Origin: Bacteroidales bacterium
GTDB lineage: Bacteria; Bacteroidota; Bacteroidia; Bacteroidales; UBA932
NCBI GenBank assembly: GCA_017618115.1
Contig: JAFZUX010000014.1
Location: 1 to 64,000, forward strand
Direction of reading: 5' to 3'
Length of the DNA: 64,000 nt
Shown here: piece after piece, positions 45,842 through 53,996 of the stretch
How the letters are laid out: each line of letters begins with the position of its first letter
How positions within the stretch are numbered: position 1 is the first letter of the stretch
Notes under the pieces: model-generated
What the model saw: only the letters and a program-made list of their open reading frames with translations
What the model was told of the DNA's origin: nothing
Databases searched by the model: none
Made by a program: the position numbers and the translations under genes

Positions 45842-47383
45842 ATGATAAGAAGGATTACTGAAGCAGTGGAAGGGTTTCTGAAGAAACTCGGGGTTAAGAC
45901 TTTGGACCTTTATATGTTCAAGTCTTTCCTGGGTCCTTTCATTATGACCTTTGCTATTGTGACCTTCATTCTTATGATGCAGTTCTTGTGGCTCTACATA
46001 GACGAGCTTGTAAATAAGGGACTTACCTTTAGCATTATTGCTCAGTTTATGGCCTGGGGTTCCTGCACCCTTATACCTTACGCCCTTCCGCTTGCAACAC
46101 TTCTGGCCTCCATTATGACAATGGGAACATTGGGAGAAAACAGTGAACTTCTCTCAATGAAGGCGGCGGGAATCTCTCTTCAGAGAATTATCCGTCCGCT
46201 CAGCTATATTGCTGTGGTTATTGTAGTTGCAGCCTTCTTTGCTTCCAACAACCTTATCCCTATTGCATACAACAACATCTACACTTTAAGAGAGGACATC
46301 ACCAACACCAAAGAGGAGATAAAGATTCCGGTTGGAATTTTCTATGACGGCATAGACGGTTATACTCTGAGAATCGGAAGCAGAGATGACGACAAGCTTA
46401 TGCACAACATTATGATTTACAACCACACAAAAGAGAGCGGCAACAATGACCTTACTCTTGCAGATTCCGGCAGAATCTCCATTACTCCGGACAAGCAGGG
46501 ATTGCTCATAACTCTCTATAACGGTGTAAATTATAAGGAGGACAACAAGAGGACCTACCAGGACACCTCCCTCTCTATGCAGCAGATAAAATTTGCTTTC
46601 CAGCAGATTACCGTTCCGCTTAAGAACTACGCCTTCAGCAAGTCCGACAAGGGAAAGTACGGCAACGAGGTTATGGCAAAAAACATTGGTCAACTGCGTA
46701 AGGACAGAGACTCCCTCACCCACGCAAATGACTCATCCATAACCTTCCACACCCATCACGCAATGCACGGAGATTGGCTGGGCCACCAGGATCAGTTGGA
46801 CACCGCCCGCAATAAGGGATATAAGAAAGCCTTCAAAGCGGAGGAACTTTACAAGTGGAAGAACCATGAGGATAAAGTTAACGCCTGGTCTCAGGCTTAC
46901 GGAGCCCTCAATACGGAGATGGTAAACTACGGTTTCTACAACGCTCAGATTTACCAGACCGCATACCCTCTAAGAAGAACAATCATAGAGACTTACAGAA
47001 AGTTCACGCTCTCACTGGCCTGCCTTATCTTCTTCTTCATTGGCGCCCCTATCGGAGCCATTGTGAGAAAGGGAGGATTGGGAACTCCTGCAATTATCTC
47101 CATACTCTTCTTTGTTCTCTATTGGGTTGTGGATATAAGCGGAAAGAAGTTGGCAAATGACGGCGCAATCTCCCCATTCATAGGCGCATTTATCTCCACC
47201 ATAGTTCTTGCTCCGCTTGCAGCATTTTTAACCTGGAAATCTACTCAGGACTCCACAATGTTCAACCCGGAGACCTTTGTAAAGAACATCAAGAGTTTCT
47301 TCCAGAGACTCTTCAGCAAGGCCAAGAGAATTCAGTACCGCATAAAGAAGGAGGAGGAATTAAAGGCCGCACAAGAGGAATAA
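45842..47383 (+). CDS. LptF/LptG family permease (YjgP/YjgQ), long form
   Basis: A 513-residue inner-membrane permease of the lipopolysaccharide exporter family. The N-terminal TLDLYMFKSFLGPFIMTFAI starts the first of six helices (three near each end) that flank a large periplasmic beta-jelly-roll domain. The domain is longer than normal because of a charged insertion (about 265-345, with SLTHANDSSITFHTHH). Together with the homologue at 62584 it could form an LptF-LptG pair; the two are not adjacent. It lies 5 nt after alaS and 6 nt before fmt. Confidence 0.9.
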   Translation: MIRRITEAVEGFLKKLGVKTLDLYMFKSFLGPFIMTFAIVTFILMMQFLWLYIDELVNKGLTFSIIAQFMAWGSCTLIPYALPLATLLASIMTMGTLGENSELLSMKAAGISLQRIIRPLSYIAVVIVVAAFFASNNLIPIAYNNIYTLREDITNTKEEIKIPVGIFYDGIDGYTLRIGSRDDDKLMHNIMIYNHTKESGNNDLTLADSGRISITPDKQGLLITLYNGVNYKEDNKRTYQDTSLSMQQIKFAFQQITVPLKNYAFSKSDKGKYGNEVMAKNIGQLRKDRDSLTHANDSSITFHTHHAMHGDWLGHQDQLDTARNKGYKKAFKAEELYKWKNHEDKVNAWSQAYGALNTEMVNYGFYNAQIYQTAYPLRRTIIETYRKFTLSLACLIFFFIGAPIGAIVRKGGLGTPAIISILFFVLYWVVDISGKKLANDGAISPFIGAFISTIVLAPLAAFLTWKSTQDSTMFNPETFVKNIKSFFQRLFSKAKRIQYRIKKEEELKAAQEE

Positions 47384-47389
47384 CAGACT

Positions 47390-48376
47390 ATGGCCCACAA
47401 GAGCAGAATCATATATATGGGAACTCCGGAGTTTGCAGTAGCACCATTAAAGGCGCTGCTTGATGCCGGATATGATATCCCCGCAGTTGTTACCGTTCCG
47501 GACAAACCAAAGGGAAGAGGATTACAGATTGCACAGAGCGACGTAAAGAAATTCGTACTCTCATTCAATGAGCAATCTGAAAAGAAGATAGATATTCTGC
47601 AACCCGTTAAACTCAGAGACGAGGAGTTTTTAAACGCCCTTAAGAGTTACAATGCAGACCTTTTTATTGTAGTGGCTTTCAGAATGTTACCTGAGTGCGT
47701 TTGGAAGATGCCAAAGGAGGGAACATTCAATCTTCACGCCTCTCTGCTTCCAAAATTCAGAGGCGCAGCCCCTATCAACTGGGCAATTATTCAGCAGGAG
47801 AAGGAGAGCGGAGTTACCACATTTTTCATAGACGAGAAGATAGATACCGGAAGAATCATCTTCCAGCAGAGGTGCCCTATTGGGGAGAGAGAGACCGTTG
47901 AGACTCTCTATGACAGACTTATGGAGATGGGAGCCTCCCTTGTAGTTAAGACCGTGCAAGCGGTTGATAACGGAGAGGTTACAACCGTTCCTCAGAATGA
48001 GGAGGGGCTCACTGAGTTGAACTCCGCCGCACCTAAACTCAACAAAGAGAACTGCAGAATCTCCTGGAAAAAGAGAGCGGACCAGGTGGATGCTCTTGTT
48101 AGAGGACTCTCTCCGTACCCTGCCGCCATTACAACTCTTGTTAACGGAAAGGGAGAGAGATTGGATATGAAAATCTTTATGACCTCCCCTTCCGATATGA
48201 AGGGAAAAGAGAGCGGAAAGGTTATGATAAAGGGAGGCGGTATATATGTAATGTGCTCAGATAAGTGTTTGGAGATTACCTCATTGCAGCCATCAGGAAG
48301 CAAGAGGATGGGAGCAAAAGATTTCATTAACGGACATAAAAATCTGGTTGAAGATGAAGAACTCCGGTTTGAATAA
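47390..48376 (+). CDS. fmt: Methionyl-tRNA formyltransferase
   Basis: A 328-residue enzyme that formylates initiator Met-tRNA. The IIYMGTPEFAVAPLKALLDA opening, the HASLLPKFRGAAPINWAI catalytic stretch (with the family His, about 113-130) and the C-terminal tRNA-binding domain (KENCRISWKKRADQVDAL) are present. Length and spacing are normal. Its end overlaps the next gene by 23 bases. It is separate from the usual def/fmt pairing; no deformylase gene is in this window. Confidence 0.96.
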   Translation: MAHKSRIIYMGTPEFAVAPLKALLDAGYDIPAVVTVPDKPKGRGLQIAQSDVKKFVLSFNEQSEKKIDILQPVKLRDEEFLNALKSYNADLFIVVAFRMLPECVWKMPKEGTFNLHASLLPKFRGAAPINWAIIQQEKESGVTTFFIDEKIDTGRIIFQQRCPIGERETVETLYDRLMEMGASLVVKTVQAVDNGEVTTVPQNEEGLTELNSAAPKLNKENCRISWKKRADQVDALVRGLSPYPAAITTLVNGKGERLDMKIFMTSPSDMKGKESGKVMIKGGGIYVMCSDKCLEITSLQPSGSKRMGAKDFINGHKNLVEDEELRFE

Positions 48377-49043
48377 AGAGAGTTTTGTAATTCTCTGTGA
48401 CGGCAATTTCCCAACAAGAAAGGAGGCGCTAAAACTTCTTTCCCGCTCCGTTGTAATTGCCTGTGACGGAGCATATCTTAGCCTTAAGAAAAACGGGCTG
48501 GATGCAGATTACATTGTGGGAGATATGGATACTCTTTCACCTTCAATGCAGAAAAAACTCAAGAGCAAAATCCATAAGGAGAGCGAGCAGGACTACAATG
48601 ACCAGACCAAGGCTTTCCGCTTCACACTCAAGTTGATAGAGAAAGCCATCGCGGAGAAAAAAGAGGATTTTGAGATTACAATTTTGGGGGCAACCGGAAA
48701 GAGAGAAGATCACTCACTGGGGAATATCTCCTACCTTCCGCAATATGCAGAGACTCTCAGAGAAAAGTTTCCGAATACAAAGATTTCTCTCTGTATGGTT
48801 TCAGATTACGGGGTATTCATTCCTGTTTTGAATACCGTTTATCTGAAGGGAGAGAAAGGAGACCGCATCTCCATATTCTCCTTTGATAACACTCTGAAAA
48901 TCAAGTCAGAAGGCCTTCAGTACAAGACAGATGAGGTAACCTTTGACCTTTGGTGGAAGGCAACTTTGAACACCTTCTCCAAAGAGAACGTCAAGCTGAT
49001 TTTCAACCACCCGGCTAAGGCACTTCTCTATTTTCCTTTTTAA
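48354..49043 (+). CDS. Thiamine pyrophosphokinase
   Basis: A 229-residue enzyme that makes thiamine diphosphate from thiamine and ATP. Landmarks: CDGAYLSLKKNGLDADYIVGDMDTLSP (about 32-58, split here as ACDGAYLSLKK and YIVGDMDTLS), the DYNDQTKAF acidic motif and TILGATGKREDHSLGNI (about 107-123). The ATG at 48354 lies inside the fmt end; an in-frame TTG 6 bases earlier is less likely. It is 10 nt upstream of the first lipid-type gene and shares its transcript. Confidence 0.9.
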   Translation: MKNSGLNKESFVILCDGNFPTRKEALKLLSRSVVIACDGAYLSLKKNGLDADYIVGDMDTLSPSMQKKLKSKIHKESEQDYNDQTKAFRFTLKLIEKAIAEKKEDFEITILGATGKREDHSLGNISYLPQYAETLREKFPNTKISLCMVSDYGVFIPVLNTVYLKGEKGDRISIFSFDNTLKIKSEGLQYKTDEVTFDLWWKATLNTFSKENVKLIFNHPAKALLYFPF

Positions 49044-49052
49044 AGATATAGT

Positions 49053-49496
49053 ATGAATCCCATAGATATTGAAATAACAAAACTGATTCCACAGCGCCCG
49101 CCTATAGTTATGGTGGACAGAGTTCTAAGCAGTGACCGCACAGACACTTACACGGAACTCACAATACGTGAGGATAATATCTTTTTGGATGACAACACCC
49201 TCTCTACCGCGGGAATTATGGAGAATATGATGCAGTCCTGTGCGGCCAGAATGGGGTGTATAAACAGAGGGAGAAACGAGTCTATAAAGATTGGATACAT
49301 AGGTGCCGTTAAGGAGTGTGACTTTTTCTACAGTCCTAAGTGCAATGACACTCTAACAACTCACGTTCACATTCTGGAAGAGGTATTTCATCTGACCCTT
49401 GCAGACATTACCGTTAAGGTGGGAGAAACACTTGTGGCTCAAGCAAATGTAAAGATTGTGCTTACAGATAAAGAGGCCGGAGAGAGTAAGGCGTAA
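49053..49496 (+). CDS. FabZ-like hotdog dehydratase with Glu but no catalytic His
   Basis: A 147-residue hotdog protein of the 3-hydroxyacyl-ACP dehydratase type. LIPQRPPIVMVDRVL (11-25) is the family opening. In E. coli FabZ the catalytic pair is His54 and Glu68, 14 residues apart. Here Glu57 is kept in GIMENMMQS, but the residue 14 positions before it is Ile43 (segment DNIFLDDNTLS), so the His is lost. It therefore cannot work alone as a classical FabZ. The partner at 52717 has the opposite loss. It begins the lipid-type locus, 9 nt after the thiamine pyrophosphokinase gene and 1 nt before the ketosynthase. Confidence 0.85.
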   Translation: MNPIDIEITKLIPQRPPIVMVDRVLSSDRTDTYTELTIREDNIFLDDNTLSTAGIMENMMQSCAARMGCINRGRNESIKIGYIGAVKECDFFYSPKCNDTLTTHVHILEEVFHLTLADITVKVGETLVAQANVKIVLTDKEAGESKA

Positions 49497-49497
49497 G

Positions 49498-50691
49498 ATG
49501 AAAGAGACGGTTTACATATCGGGAGCCGGAGTTATCTCCGCCATTGGCGTTGGAAAGGAGGAGACCCTATCCGCCCTCTTAGATAAAAAGAGCGGAGTTG
49601 GGGATATGAAATACCTTACCAGCCGTCATAGAGAGATACCTGTGGGGGAGGTTAAAAGAAGCAATGCTCAGCTTATGCAAATGGCTGGCATTAAGGAGAA
49701 TCCCCTTATATCCCGCACCGTTCTTATGGGAGTTGTTGCTCTTAAGGAGGCACTCTCCGAGGCACATCTTAAGAGTGAAGATTTAAGCAACGTTCACTTT
49801 ATCTCATCCACCATAGTTGGCGGAATGGACATTAGAGAACTCTTCTTTGAAAAGGAGATCGAGTGTGACAGAGAGCACGCCATGGCGGCGGTTCATAACT
49901 GCGGAACCTCTACGGAGGAGATTGCCTCACACGTCGGTCCATTTGCCTCTTTATCAACAGTTTCTACGGCCTGCAGTTCTGCTACCAACGCCCTTATCTC
50001 CGCCGCATTTATGATTGAGAGCAATCTGGCGGACATTGTTGTTGCGGGAGGTGCGGAGTGCCTTTCACTCTTTCATCTTAACGGATTCAACTCCCTGATG
50101 ATTTTGGACTCTCACCCTTGCCGTCCTTTTGACAAGGAAAGAGCAGGCCTTAACCTGGGTGAGGGTGCCGCATACCTTGTACTGGAGAGCGAGTCCTCTC
50201 TTAAAAGACGCGGAGTGAAGCCGTTATGCCGCCTGGCAGGATACGGAAACGCCTGTGACGCTTTCCATCAGACCGCCTCTTCTCCTACGGGAGAGGGTGC
50301 CTTTCTGGCAATGCAAAAGGCTCTGGAGAAAGCTGAACTTGCACCAAAAGATATTGACTACATAAACGCTCACGGAACGGCCACTCAGAACAATGACGAG
50401 AGTGAGAGTTGTGCAATTAAACGTCTCTTTAAGGAGAGAATTCCAGAGGTCTCTTCCACAAAATCTTACACCGGTCACACAACCGGAGCATCCGGAGCAA
50501 TTGAGGCGGTTATCTCTCTGCTTGCTCTTGAAAATCAGTTTCTTCCTGCAAGCCTGAACTGGAAGACTCCTATGGAGGAGGGCATTATTCCGGTAACGGA
50601 TATTCACCCAAAGAGTGAGATTAAAAATATAATGAGCAACGCCTTTGGCTTTGGCGGAAATGACTCTTCTATTATTCTTTCAAAAGTATGA
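49498..50691 (+). CDS. Beta-ketoacyl-ACP synthase (KAS II type), active
   Basis: A 397-residue ketosynthase. The triad is intact: Cys159 in VSTACSSATN, His292 in AHGTATQNND and His327 in YTGHTTGASG, plus GFGGND near the end. The ATG at 49498 is used, one base after the FabZ-like stop. The following ketosynthase-like gene overlaps by four bases (ATGA) and has lost its triad, so the two resemble a KS/chain-length-factor heterodimer as in type II polyketide and aryl polyene pathways (ApeO/ApeC). The product is likely an extended, possibly polyunsaturated chain. Confidence 0.9.
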   Translation: MKETVYISGAGVISAIGVGKEETLSALLDKKSGVGDMKYLTSRHREIPVGEVKRSNAQLMQMAGIKENPLISRTVLMGVVALKEALSEAHLKSEDLSNVHFISSTIVGGMDIRELFFEKEIECDREHAMAAVHNCGTSTEEIASHVGPFASLSTVSTACSSATNALISAAFMIESNLADIVVAGGAECLSLFHLNGFNSLMILDSHPCRPFDKERAGLNLGEGAAYLVLESESSLKRRGVKPLCRLAGYGNACDAFHQTASSPTGEGAFLAMQKALEKAELAPKDIDYINAHGTATQNNDESESCAIKRLFKERIPEVSSTKSYTGHTTGASGAIEAVISLLALENQFLPASLNWKTPMEEGIIPVTDIHPKSEIKNIMSNAFGFGGNDSSIILSKV

Positions 50692-51671
50692 CGGCAAGAA
50701 GAGTATACATAGAAGCGGCATCACAGATCTCCATCCAGGAGCCTCTCTCCGAGAGCTGGATGAAGAGCCCCGTTATTTGCAAAGAGCCGTTTGCCAAGGC
50801 GGTGGATCCTCCTTTCAGCCAATACTTTGCGCCAAATCAGATGCGCCGCTCCACAGCCTATATCAAGCGTGCGCTGGCTGTCTCTCTGGAAGTTTTAAAG
50901 AGATGCAACATTGCACATCCGGATGCAATAATCTCCGGAACCTGCTACGGAAGTTTGGAGAGAACCAACGGCTTCCTATCCGAACTATGGAAGAACAAAG
51001 AAGAGGCGCTCAGTCCTATGTTCTTTATGCAGGCCATCCATAACGCCGTTAGCACAACCATTGCAATAGCAACAGAAACAAAGAGTTACAACACTACATA
51101 CTCTCACGCAAATTTGAGTTTTGACGCAGCTCTTTTAGACGGCTTTATGCAGATGCAACTTGGAAATATCTCCAACGCTCTTATTGGAGGACACGAGGAG
51201 ACAAGTGCCATTCACTTTGAACTTTTAAAAAAGTGCGGATATGTGGGAGCTCCCGGAATGGCTCCATACGCAGACATCGCAGTTGCAATGATGCTTAACA
51301 CAAAAGAGGCGGAAGATAATTTATGCGAACTTGCAGCAGTACGTCTTTGCTATAATCCATCGCCGGAGAGAGTTAAAGAGCTTATAGATAATATGTTGCA
51401 GGAGGCTCAGATAGAGAGCCCGGAGGCCGTTATGACGGGAGTAAACGGCAATCATTCAAATGACAAACCATACTTTGAGATGGCGGAGAGGTTCTTTAAA
51501 AACAAACCTCTGCTCACCTACAAAAATTTGTTCGGGGAGAACTTTGCCTCCTCTGCAGCAGGTGTTTATGCTGCAGCACATATAGTAAAGAAAGAAACCA
51601 TCGGGAGTATGATAGTTATTAACCGGACAGAAAAGAATGAAGTGTCACTTACCCTACTGAAAAGATTATGA
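50688..51671 (+). CDS. Ketosynthase-like protein without catalytic triad (CLF-like)
   Basis: A 327-residue thiolase-fold protein, shorter than a full ketosynthase. The nucleophile position is Ser139 (TTYSHANLSF), the first His is replaced within TGVNGNHSND, and the GHTTGASG motif is FGENFASSAA, so all three catalytic residues are gone. Conserved framework parts such as ISGTCYGSLERTNGFL and YVGAPGMAPYADIAVAMML remain. This is the pattern of a chain-length factor or regulatory partner, not of a random pseudogene; the frame is intact and overlaps both neighbours by 4 bases. The function is inferred from position after the active ketosynthase. Confidence 0.82.
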   Translation: MTARRVYIEAASQISIQEPLSESWMKSPVICKEPFAKAVDPPFSQYFAPNQMRRSTAYIKRALAVSLEVLKRCNIAHPDAIISGTCYGSLERTNGFLSELWKNKEEALSPMFFMQAIHNAVSTTIAIATETKSYNTTYSHANLSFDAALLDGFMQMQLGNISNALIGGHEETSAIHFELLKKCGYVGAPGMAPYADIAVAMMLNTKEAEDNLCELAAVRLCYNPSPERVKELIDNMLQEAQIESPEAVMTGVNGNHSNDKPYFEMAERFFKNKPLLTYKNLFGENFASSAAGVYAAAHIVKKETIGSMIVINRTEKNEVSLTLLKRL

Positions 51672-52294
51672 GAATATTAGCCATCATATTACTGCTCTTC
51701 CCAATAACGCTCTTCTCTCAGAACAAACTCTCGGAGGAGAGGCAGAGGGAGATCCTGGAAAATATAGATACCGAGGGGGCAAAGATGAGTTCCATGCAGT
51801 GTGAATTCACCCAGACCAAAAGCATGAAAATGCTTAGCCGTCAGATGGTTTCACAGGGAAAGATGTATTTTAAAAAGCCTAACAGACTTCTTTGGCAGTA
51901 CAGTTCTCCGTATGATTACACCTTCCTGCTCAACGGGGACAACGTTCAGATAAAGACCTCAAAATCAACACAGAACATTAACGTTCAGGAGAACAAAATC
52001 TTCCGCCGCATTACCGGAATAATTGTAGACTGCATTACGGGTGCGGGGCTTAAAAACTCTCCGGATTTTACTGCGGAGATTTGGGAGAAGGATGGAGCCT
52101 ACTTTGCACGCCTCTATCCTAAAAAAAAGGAACTCAAGCAGATATATGAAGTTGTGGAGATCCGTTTCAACACCGCTTTTACTATGGTTAGCAGCGTAAG
52201 GATGGTGGAAAAGAGCGGAGATGAGACGGTTGTTAAACTCAATAAGACAAAGATTAACGCACCGCTTAAGGATGAGATTTTTGTTATTGATTAA
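51668..52294 (+). CDS. LolA-like outer-membrane lipoprotein carrier
   Basis: A 208-residue exported protein with signal peptide 1-17 (LLLFPITLFSQ). The core has CEFTQTKSMKMLSRQMVSQG, FKKPNRLLWQYSSPYDYTFLLNGD and KTSKSTQNINVQ, which are LolA landmarks. Copies of lolA outside the Lol operon are a regular part of aryl polyene and flexirubin-type loci, where they are thought to carry the lipid product across the periplasm. It overlaps the ketosynthase-like gene by four bases and the next gene by 23. Confidence 0.85.
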   Translation: MRILAIILLLFPITLFSQNKLSEERQREILENIDTEGAKMSSMQCEFTQTKSMKMLSRQMVSQGKMYFKKPNRLLWQYSSPYDYTFLLNGDNVQIKTSKSTQNINVQENKIFRRITGIIVDCITGAGLKNSPDFTAEIWEKDGAYFARLYPKKKELKQIYEVVEIRFNTAFTMVSSVRMVEKSGDETVVKLNKTKINAPLKDEIFVID

Positions 52295-52715
52295 CATATT
52301 GCTTTTTACGCTGGTTCCGCTCAGTGCTCAGCAGGGAGAGGGTATGCAAAGTGATTCGCTCTGCAAAGAGTATAATTTGCGTATCTTTGTAAGGGGTCAG
52401 CAGATTACCGGAATCTGCGTTATGGAGCAAAGAGAAGAGGGCTCACTGGTGGGAACGGTTATCAATGAGATGGGGGTTAAGGTTTTCGATTTTACCTTTG
52501 AAAATGGCAAGAGCCAAATTCTCAACGTGATTGGACCTGCAGACAGGTGGTTTATAAGAAGGGCTCTGAGAAAGGACTTTAACTTTATCCTTGCCCATCT
52601 ATTTGAGAAAGAGGAGATTAAAACAGGCAAACGGAAAATGTGGTTTGAGGAGGGAGATATCTGTTTTTCCGGCCGCCACAAAATAGAGTACAGATTTACA
52701 CCGCTAAAAAGGTAG
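52272..52715 (+). CDS. Exported DUF3261-like protein
   Basis: A 147-residue exported protein. ATG 52272 (MRFLLLINILLFTLVPLSAQ) begins a good signal peptide; it overlaps the LolA end by 23 bases. The mature part has TGICVMEQREEGSLVGTVIN, then VFDFTFENGK, resembling DUF3261 proteins that accompany LolA-like genes in aryl polyene loci. I am not certain of the family, but the position after LolA fits. A role in exporting or anchoring the lipid product is inferred. No lipobox is clear. Confidence 0.6.
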   Translation: MRFLLLINILLFTLVPLSAQQGEGMQSDSLCKEYNLRIFVRGQQITGICVMEQREEGSLVGTVINEMGVKVFDFTFENGKSQILNVIGPADRWFIRRALRKDFNFILAHLFEKEEIKTGKRKMWFEEGDICFSGRHKIEYRFTPLKR

Positions 52716-52716
52716 T

Positions 52717-53085
52717 ATGAAACTGATTGATGATTTCTTTCACATAGTTTCCCAAAACCAAGCGGAAGGTGAATACAGATGTGTGATTAGACTCAACCCT
52801 TCTCACAATCTCTACAGTGTTCATTTTCCGGGGAATCCGGTAACGCCGGGCGTATGTCTGGTTCAAATTGCTCAGGAGATTTTGCAAAAGCACCTCGGCA
52901 AAAAACTGATTCTTTACAAGGCCCGCAATATGAAGTTCAAACTCCCCGTAGTTCCTACCGGAGAACACTCCGTTGTCTTCACTAAAACGGTGGAGGAAGA
53001 GGGCGGTCTTACAACAAACATAAGCATAGAGGACGAAGAGAACCTTTATGTTGTAATGACTCTAAAATTCAGATACTCTGAGTAA
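52717..53085 (+). CDS. FabZ/FabA-like hotdog dehydratase with His but no Glu
   Basis: A 122-residue hotdog protein. The HFPGNPVTPGVCL motif starts at the catalytic-type His36. The partner acid of FabZ would be 14 residues later, and that position is Gln50 (CLVQIAQEIL). So the His is kept and the acid is lost, the reverse of the hotdog protein at 49053. In FabA/FabZ dimers the His and acid come from opposite subunits, so a heterodimer of the two would rebuild one complete site. Paired dehydratases (ApeI, ApeP) are reported from aryl polyene loci. It lies one base before darA. Confidence 0.8.
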   Translation: MKLIDDFFHIVSQNQAEGEYRCVIRLNPSHNLYSVHFPGNPVTPGVCLVQIAQEILQKHLGKKLILYKARNMKFKLPVVPTGEHSVVFTKTVEEEGGLTTNISIEDEENLYVVMTLKFRYSE

Positions 53086-53086
53086 T

Positions 53087-53980
53087 ATGAAAGCGGTTCT
53101 CTTCTACTATTCACAGAGCGGTCAGGCTTTAAGGGCGGCGGAAAACATCTGCAAGGGTTTTGATAAGACGGATGTTGTCTGCAAGGAGATTGTGCCCCTG
53201 GAGCACTACCCGTTCCCTTGGAGCAGAAGAGAGTTCTTTGAGGTCTTTCCGGAGACCCGCCTGGGCATCTGCCCTTCCGGCATAGCCCCTTTAAACCTAG
53301 AAGATGTTAAGGATGCTGATATTGTGCTTATTGCGGCGCAATCCTGGTTCCTCTCCCCTTCCCTACCCCTTCTCTCTTTCCTCTGCGATGAAAATGTTAA
53401 GAATTTTCTCCGGGGCAGAGAGGTTGTTTTTGTGAATGTATGCCGCAATATGTGGCTCAAGACATCAGAGGCTTTAAAACTGAGATTCAAAGAGATAGGA
53501 GCCTACTTCAGAGGTCAGATCATTCTTCAGGACGCTTCCTCCAACTACGTAAGTGCCATAACCATAGTGCGTTGGCTTCTCCACGGCAAGAAAAAGGCAA
53601 CCAAAATTCTGCCGGAAGCGGGAGTAAAAGAGGAAGAACTGGCGGCAGCCGCAAGATTCGGGAAAGTTATAGAGACCTCATTATTAAGCGGTAACACAGC
53701 AACGCTCCAACAAGAGCTATTAAAGGAGGGGGCAATAAAGTACCGCCCGTCCATACTCTCTTTGGAGAAGACCGCCTTCCCTATTTTTGGCAGATGGGCA
53801 AAATTCATCAGGAAAAAAGGGGGATACAAGGAGCCTAAACGACAATTTAGAGTAAAACTTTTCTATTTTTACCTTCTGTTTGTGCTGTTTGTGCTCTCCC
53901 CGTTTGCGCAACTCTTTTTCCTTTTGACCCGTCCGTTGCGCAAAGTAAAGAGTAATAAATTGAGAGATTGTAATTTATAA
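53087..53980 (+). CDS. darA: Dialkylresorcinol condensing enzyme DarA-like
   Basis: A 297-residue protein of the DarA type. The N-terminus has a flavodoxin-like fold start (FYYSQSGQALRAAENICKG), followed by PLEHYPFPWSRREFFEVFPE, which is diagnostic of the family. One membrane helix (about 258-282) ends the chain, suggesting association with the inner membrane. Together with DarB it makes dialkylresorcinol head groups by condensing a beta-keto fatty acyl chain with an enoyl chain. The DarB homologue starts 16 nt later. A resorcinol head is thus expected for this locus product, subject to the missing parts listed in the findings. Confidence 0.88.
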   Translation: MKAVLFYYSQSGQALRAAENICKGFDKTDVVCKEIVPLEHYPFPWSRREFFEVFPETRLGICPSGIAPLNLEDVKDADIVLIAAQSWFLSPSLPLLSFLCDENVKNFLRGREVVFVNVCRNMWLKTSEALKLRFKEIGAYFRGQIILQDASSNYVSAITIVRWLLHGKKKATKILPEAGVKEEELAAAARFGKVIETSLLSGNTATLQQELLKEGAIKYRPSILSLEKTAFPIFGRWAKFIRKKGGYKEPKRQFRVKLFYFYLLFVLFVLSPFAQLFFLLTRPLRKVKSNKLRDCNL

Positions 53981-53996
53981 AAACAAGATACCTTAG

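Noticed and set aside
50688..51671. Ketosynthase-like gene considered as a pseudogene
   Set aside because: The frame is intact, overlaps both neighbours tightly, and keeps framework motifs, which fits a non-catalytic partner.
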